This document shows, piece after piece, positions 60,332 through 64,000 of a stretch of DNA of 64,000 bases (its first letter is position 1; each line of letters starts with the position of its first letter). Source of the DNA: Verrucomicrobia bacterium UBA3841 (GTDB lineage: Bacteria; Verrucomicrobiota; Kiritimatiellia; RFP12; UBA1067); assembly GCA_002392765.1 (NCBI GenBank), contig DGHT01000061.1:28911-92910 (forward strand), given 5' to 3'. The translations under genes were made by a program, and so were the position numbers. The notes under the pieces were generated by a model. The model worked only from the letters and a program-made list of their open reading frames with translations, did not search any database and was not told the origin of the DNA.

Positions 60332-61330
60332 TCATGGAGGATAACCATTTGAATTGAATTGCTTTAACATGTTCCGGCGGCAATCGGATTCCAAATTAGG
60401 ATCATTGACGCGGTGGTTGAACACGACACATGGTGACTCTAGTGCATATCCAAATCGGAATGGGCCAAGAATCTTCGAGTAGTTTGCTTCAATTACGTTA
60501 CCTTCAGCATCCAACTTTACCCGCGTCCGAAGTACCATGTACTCGTCGCCAGTGGCGATATCGCGCCAGTCTATGCTCTTGTCTGAGGAATCCTTCTTTA
60601 CGAACATGAACGGCAACCTATTTCTGAATACGGCATTTGTATTGGCACCATAGGTCGATGGAAATTCCTTGCACCCCGTTTGCTTCCCAAAATACGCTCC
60701 ACATCCGACATCAAACTCCAACCACGCCACACTACCATCTTCCAATGGTTCATTCCCAATGTTCCTTACATAATAGAAGTCGGCCACTTCTCCCTTTCCT
60801 AACGGCGGAAGCCATGAACCAAGCCTAAGGTCGAAACCATAGCGCCCATTTTTCACAGGAACCTTGTTGATCGCATTCCCACATGCCTCAGAAAGACGAT
60901 ACGAATACATAGCCTGGGGGTTTATCTTTCTCCAGATGGTGGCCTTACCCATTTTCTCGTGCTCGTGAAGAATCACATAGCCAAATGCCGGAGGGATTAT
61001 GACATCTTCACCTTTGAAGTGTTCTTGGCGAATGTCACTTCGATAGTAACCATCGGCCTCAACATACCACCCGAAGTCGGAAGACTGGCCATTGAATTTT
61101 ACCACTGCGTTCCCATCCGTGTCAGTACGACCTTCTGCATACCCTGATTTAGATGTGCGACTGTTCCCTCCCCCAAACAGTAAGTGGCTCGTTGAGACTC
61201 CAACACGGACAATTCCATTGGTGACGGGATTCCCATCTCCATCAACGACCTTGACATAAAGTCGTTCACTGGCACATCCTGAGCTTGTAATCAGCAGTGT
61301 TGCAATTGTTAGAAAACTTCTGCTATTCAT
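60332..61330 (-). CDS. Lipoprotein paralogue with extra C-terminal domain (332 residues)
   Basis: MNSRSFLTIATLLITSSGCA has a lipobox. Residues about 20-120 repeat the 131-residue neighbour (RLYVKVVDGDGNPVTNGIVR, FGGGNSRTSKSGYAEGRTDT). The remaining 210 residues contain LRLGSWLPPLGKGEVADFYY and RFGYALESPCVVFNHRVND and match nothing known. It overlaps the start of the large hydrolase gene's end by eight bases. The two paralogues form a tandem duplication, and this copy is complete. Confidence 0.65.
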   Translation of the reverse strand: MNSRSFLTIATLLITSSGCASERLYVKVVDGDGNPVTNGIVRVGVSTSHLLFGGGNSRTSKSGYAEGRTDTDGNAVVKFNGQSSDFGWYVEADGYYRSDIRQEHFKGEDVIIPPAFGYVILHEHEKMGKATIWRKINPQAMYSYRLSEACGNAINKVPVKNGRYGFDLRLGSWLPPLGKGEVADFYYVRNIGNEPLEDGSVAWLEFDVGCGAYFGKQTGCKEFPSTYGANTNAVFRNRLPFMFVKKDSSDKSIDWRDIATGDEYMVLRTRVKLDAEGNVIEANYSKILGPFRFGYALESPCVVFNHRVNDPNLESDCRRNMLKQFNSNGYPP

Positions 61331-64000
61331 GATGAGTTTCCTTGATTAGTTTAACAATTTCTTCGTAAAGTAGGTGAACCCGCTTGTAAGAACGTTGTAC
61401 GAATGTGCTGTGTTGCCAGTCTCGATGTTTCTTCCTGGTGTCCGTCGCGTGGTTCTCCGGTAAGTCGCCTAACCCTGTGGCATACTCTTCTGCCATGTTG
61501 AAATTTCTTTTGGAAGCACTCGCGCCTGTCGTAGTGTTGGTATACGCATTAAGTCCAGGCAGCGGGTTTGCTCCTACAGCAAACGACTCCGCCGGTATCG
61601 CGTAGGCGAGCATTTCGGCACGGTAGAGGTAGTTGCTTGCGACAATCGCGCCGTTGGGCGAGGTGTGCATTTCGGGATTGTGAAAATCGAGGAAGAACGG
61701 AATCTGCTGCAACTGCACGTCGGAGAGTCGGTCTGCTTCCGTAGGCGGCATGTGGTATGTTTCGGTCTGCTGCTCGGGACCAATCCAGTAGTTAGTCTCT
61801 ATGTTGTAGTAGCTGTTGAACTCCCATCCGCCCTCGTATTCGTGCAACATCAGCGGCCACGCGCCCTTTCGGGTTTCCTGGTTGTACCACACGTAGTTAC
61901 GCTCCGTAATGGGGTGCCAATCTCCGTCGCCATTGTTCACAACCTCTTCCTGCGTGGAGTAGAAGTTGACGATGTTCGTGACATTGGCGAAGCGCCCCTT
62001 CCATGTAAGGAGTCGCCTACCGTCACCTTCGGGGAATCGCTCAAACCAGTGCGTCGCCCTCACCCGGTCTGTGTAGTTCGTCCACGCCGCAGGCGTCATG
62101 TTGTCATGTGATTCTGTCGTAATTCCGCCAATGGGATCGAATGCCTCAAGAGCTATGGCTGCATTAAGCATAAAGTATTTCTCATACGGCATGCCATAAT
62201 CCTGGATCGCGGCTGACACAAGCATGTTTCCAAGCGAATGCGCAACAAACCATTTCGGCCCCTGAACGGTCGCCATTGCATTCGACAAGGCGGGAGCTGT
62301 CTGAAACGCATTCTGAACATTCCCGTAGTAATTGGGCGTAAGCGTCCCCGCCACCTGGCCTTCGTTGCCACGCCACTGAACGGCTATAAACCCTCTGTCA
62401 AGGCCAGACCACCACAGCTTCTTAAAAACATTCTGCGCCCACAGCTGCGTCTCTACGTCCTCCTCCATGTTGTAGCCGTGGACAAAGACCAGATTTCCCT
62501 CTTCGTGTTCGTCTTTAGGCCAGTCGTCCGTCGCAAGGCGCGTAGGCACGCCGCCTGAACCGCCTGCGGCGCTACGAAGGTTCTCCCAGCCAAGCATGTT
62601 CGACACGTCGCCGACGTGGAGTTTGAGCTTTGCGGAGAAGAGAAGCGCATCGTCGGACTTCGCATAGACGTTGAGATACAGCTCGTGGTCCCTTGCGAAG
62701 TCGGGGAACTCCATGATGATCGTACCGCTTCCAGACTGCGAGAGCGCCACGAACGCGGGCGGCAGATTGGTGCCGCCCCCAAGGGCAAACACTGGCGCCT
62801 GATGAACAGCGTTGCCATCGATGTCCATATCCTCCCCAAGCGGGGCGTCGCCGATCTGGGTGCGGGCGATGTCGGCAAAGGCAAGCTTGGCATTCCGCAG
62901 CGCGGACGAATGCGCCTCAAGTCGATAATAAACAGAACCGGAACTCCAGTGAGCGGCGAACGGCGCAACGTCCACGGAAACCGGCAGGAAGTTTATAAGG
63001 TCGTTGCGTCCGTTCACAACATCGTCAGAGGAGTTGACCCTGTTTATGAACGGAAGGTCAAATGCGTCGTCGCCCTTCCACTTGTCGTCGTTCCTCCAGA
63101 AGTAGGCGTAGCGACCTGCCATGTGACGGGCGATGTCGGTCGCACCGATAGAGCCGTCCCTGTCGTAGTCCACGAGGAGTACGGGGTTGACGGACGAAAT
63201 CCTCTGATCGGCGAAGTCGTGGACACATGAAGCGCCGTCGGTAGCCACATACTCAAACCGCAGCCTGCAGCTGCCCTCGGACAGCGACCGCACTTTTACG
63301 CAAAGTTCCCTTGTTTCGGAATATCTCCTCATTATGCCACGCCACTTCCGCATCGAGAAGTAACGTTCTGTATGCGATGTTCCGTCCAGCAGCATTTCGG
63401 GCTCGTGCCATGTGTACTGGTTGTCATACCAGTCCTGGAGCCATATCTCGAAATCACCCGTTGCGTCCTCAAGGGCCAGGCGGACATATCCACCGTCGAG
63501 AAGCACGTCCGTGCGGAGGATGAGTTCACTTGCGTCGTACAAGTTGCTGCATACCTCGACGGGGAAACCGAAAGACGCCGACAGCTGTCCGTATCTCTCA
63601 ATCGACGTCGTCCAGTAGGGACGGTCGATCTTGACCCCGAGGACGGTGTAGTTGTGCCGGGAATACTCGACGCCGTTGGTGACGAACACGACGGTGGAGT
63701 CGCCGAAGTCGCGGCTCGGCGAGACGCCGGAGAGCGTGACGGTGCATGGCTCGCGGGAAATATAGAAGTCTTCGCCTGCAGCGTCCTTCACGGCCACGCG
63801 CCCGGAGTACGCGACCTTGGCAACGTAGTTGGTTTGCCAATGCTCCGGGCACGGACAGCAGTGAACTGGATTGCCGGTCGGCACAGGGAGAGATTTCGTC
63901 CTCACGTTGTCGCGGTAGAGGTAGAAGGTATCAGGCAGCAAAGTTCCGCTTACTGCGTTGGTGAACGACTCCTCCGCGTCCGAGTCGTCGTCGCCGAGCG
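61323..64000 (-). CDS. Large secreted protein with an alpha/beta-hydrolase domain, 5' end outside window
   Basis: The frame is open from the window's right edge, so the start is missing; at least 890 residues are visible. A middle part has DYDRDGSIGATDIARH, a dockerin- or EF-hand-like loop. The C-terminal part holds an alpha/beta-hydrolase: NLVFVHGYNMEEDVETQLWA with the oxyanion HG motif, and FVAHSLGNMLVSAAIQDYG with the nucleophile Ser in H-S-L-G. The acid and histidine are not identified. It is probably an esterase or lipase-like enzyme, and the substrate is unknown. It ends eight bases into the lipoprotein gene. Confidence 0.7.
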   Translation of the reverse strand, partial: LGDDDSDAEESFTNAVSGTLLPDTFYLYRDNVRTKSLPVPTGNPVHCCPCPEHWQTNYVAKVAYSGRVAVKDAAGEDFYISREPCTVTLSGVSPSRDFGDSTVVFVTNGVEYSRHNYTVLGVKIDRPYWTTSIERYGQLSASFGFPVEVCSNLYDASELILRTDVLLDGGYVRLALEDATGDFEIWLQDWYDNQYTWHEPEMLLDGTSHTERYFSMRKWRGIMRRYSETRELCVKVRSLSEGSCRLRFEYVATDGASCVHDFADQRISSVNPVLLVDYDRDGSIGATDIARHMAGRYAYFWRNDDKWKGDDAFDLPFINRVNSSDDVVNGRNDLINFLPVSVDVAPFAAHWSSGSVYYRLEAHSSALRNAKLAFADIARTQIGDAPLGEDMDIDGNAVHQAPVFALGGGTNLPPAFVALSQSGSGTIIMEFPDFARDHELYLNVYAKSDDALLFSAKLKLHVGDVSNMLGWENLRSAAGGSGGVPTRLATDDWPKDEHEEGNLVFVHGYNMEEDVETQLWAQNVFKKLWWSGLDRGFIAVQWRGNEGQVAGTLTPNYYGNVQNAFQTAPALSNAMATVQGPKWFVAHSLGNMLVSAAIQDYGMPYEKYFMLNAAIALEAFDPIGGITTESHDNMTPAAWTNYTDRVRATHWFERFPEGDGRRLLTWKGRFANVTNIVNFYSTQEEVVNNGDGDWHPITERNYVWYNQETRKGAWPLMLHEYEGGWEFNSYYNIETNYWIGPEQQTETYHMPPTEADRLSDVQLQQIPFFLDFHNPEMHTSPNGAIVASNYLYRAEMLAYAIPAESFAVGANPLPGLNAYTNTTTGASASKRNFNMAEEYATGLGDLPENHATDTRKKHRDWQHSTFVQRSYKRVHLLYEEIVKLIKETHHE

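Noticed and set aside
1..64000. tRNA genes, rRNA genes, CRISPR arrays, complete insertion sequences
   Set aside because: None was recognised by eye: no T-loop-like GGTTCGAATCC outside coding regions, no spaced direct repeats of array form, and no transposase motif.

Overview
The window (about 57% G+C by eye) looks like the chromosome of an uncultured diderm bacterium of the PVC group, most likely Kiritimatiellota or a close Verrucomicrobia/Lentisphaerae relative from an animal gut. This is an inference from gene content. The supporting features are an LPS and outer-membrane set (lpxD, ompH/skp, bamA), a V/A-type ATPase with a DUF2764 subunit, two pyrophosphate-dependent phosphofructokinases, a giant autotransporter-repeat/LamG surface protein, a GH109-type glycosidase, large secreted proteins of unknown function and two CesT-type secretion chaperones. 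No rRNA, tRNA or CRISPR array was seen.

Layout. 1-3.7 kb: forward cluster (end of a probable SerA, an aminotransferase, a YdjY-like lipoprotein, rarA). 3.7-10 kb: reverse cluster with V-ATPase subunits E, DUF2764, A and B, followed by a DUF3472 protein and a GH109 enzyme; the D, I and K subunits are absent. 10-15 kb: a 1665-residue surface protein. 15.1-20.7 kb: the most unusual block, with a 49-residue protein, a 754-residue and a 442-residue protein that share a domain, and two CesT-like chaperones between them. It reads as a type III secretion effector/chaperone cassette with no structural genes nearby. 20.7-26.3 kb: accessory DNA with repeats, unknown secreted proteins, a chimeric gene fragment and a beheaded RelE-like toxin.

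26.3-27.1 kb: rpsP and rplS with a clean terminator. 27.3-34 kb: a six-gene reverse operon (dnaB, RNase R, a sugar kinase-like gene, queE, a U32 peptidase, rnhB). 34.3-49.7 kb: fourteen reverse genes packed with 4-nt overlaps or very short gaps, from infC (ATC start) through phospholipid, flavin, glycolytic, NAD and proline genes to recN, bamA, lpxD and argS. It includes an in-frame MazG-ProC fusion. 49.8-54.3 kb: forward genes for a second PPi-phosphofructokinase (apparently leaderless), an AI-2E-type permease and parC.

54.2-58.8 kb: reverse operon with a permease-like stub, a REC-HK-REC hybrid kinase, an outer-membrane protein, a BatA-like VWA protein and a SWIM zinc-finger protein. 59.2-64 kb: small lipoproteins and a large secreted alpha/beta-hydrolase protein that runs off the window.

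A recurring promoter form, an extended -10 close to TGATATAAT, precedes many transcription units. Several families of short palindromic or tandem repeats occur between genes and, in places, inside genes.
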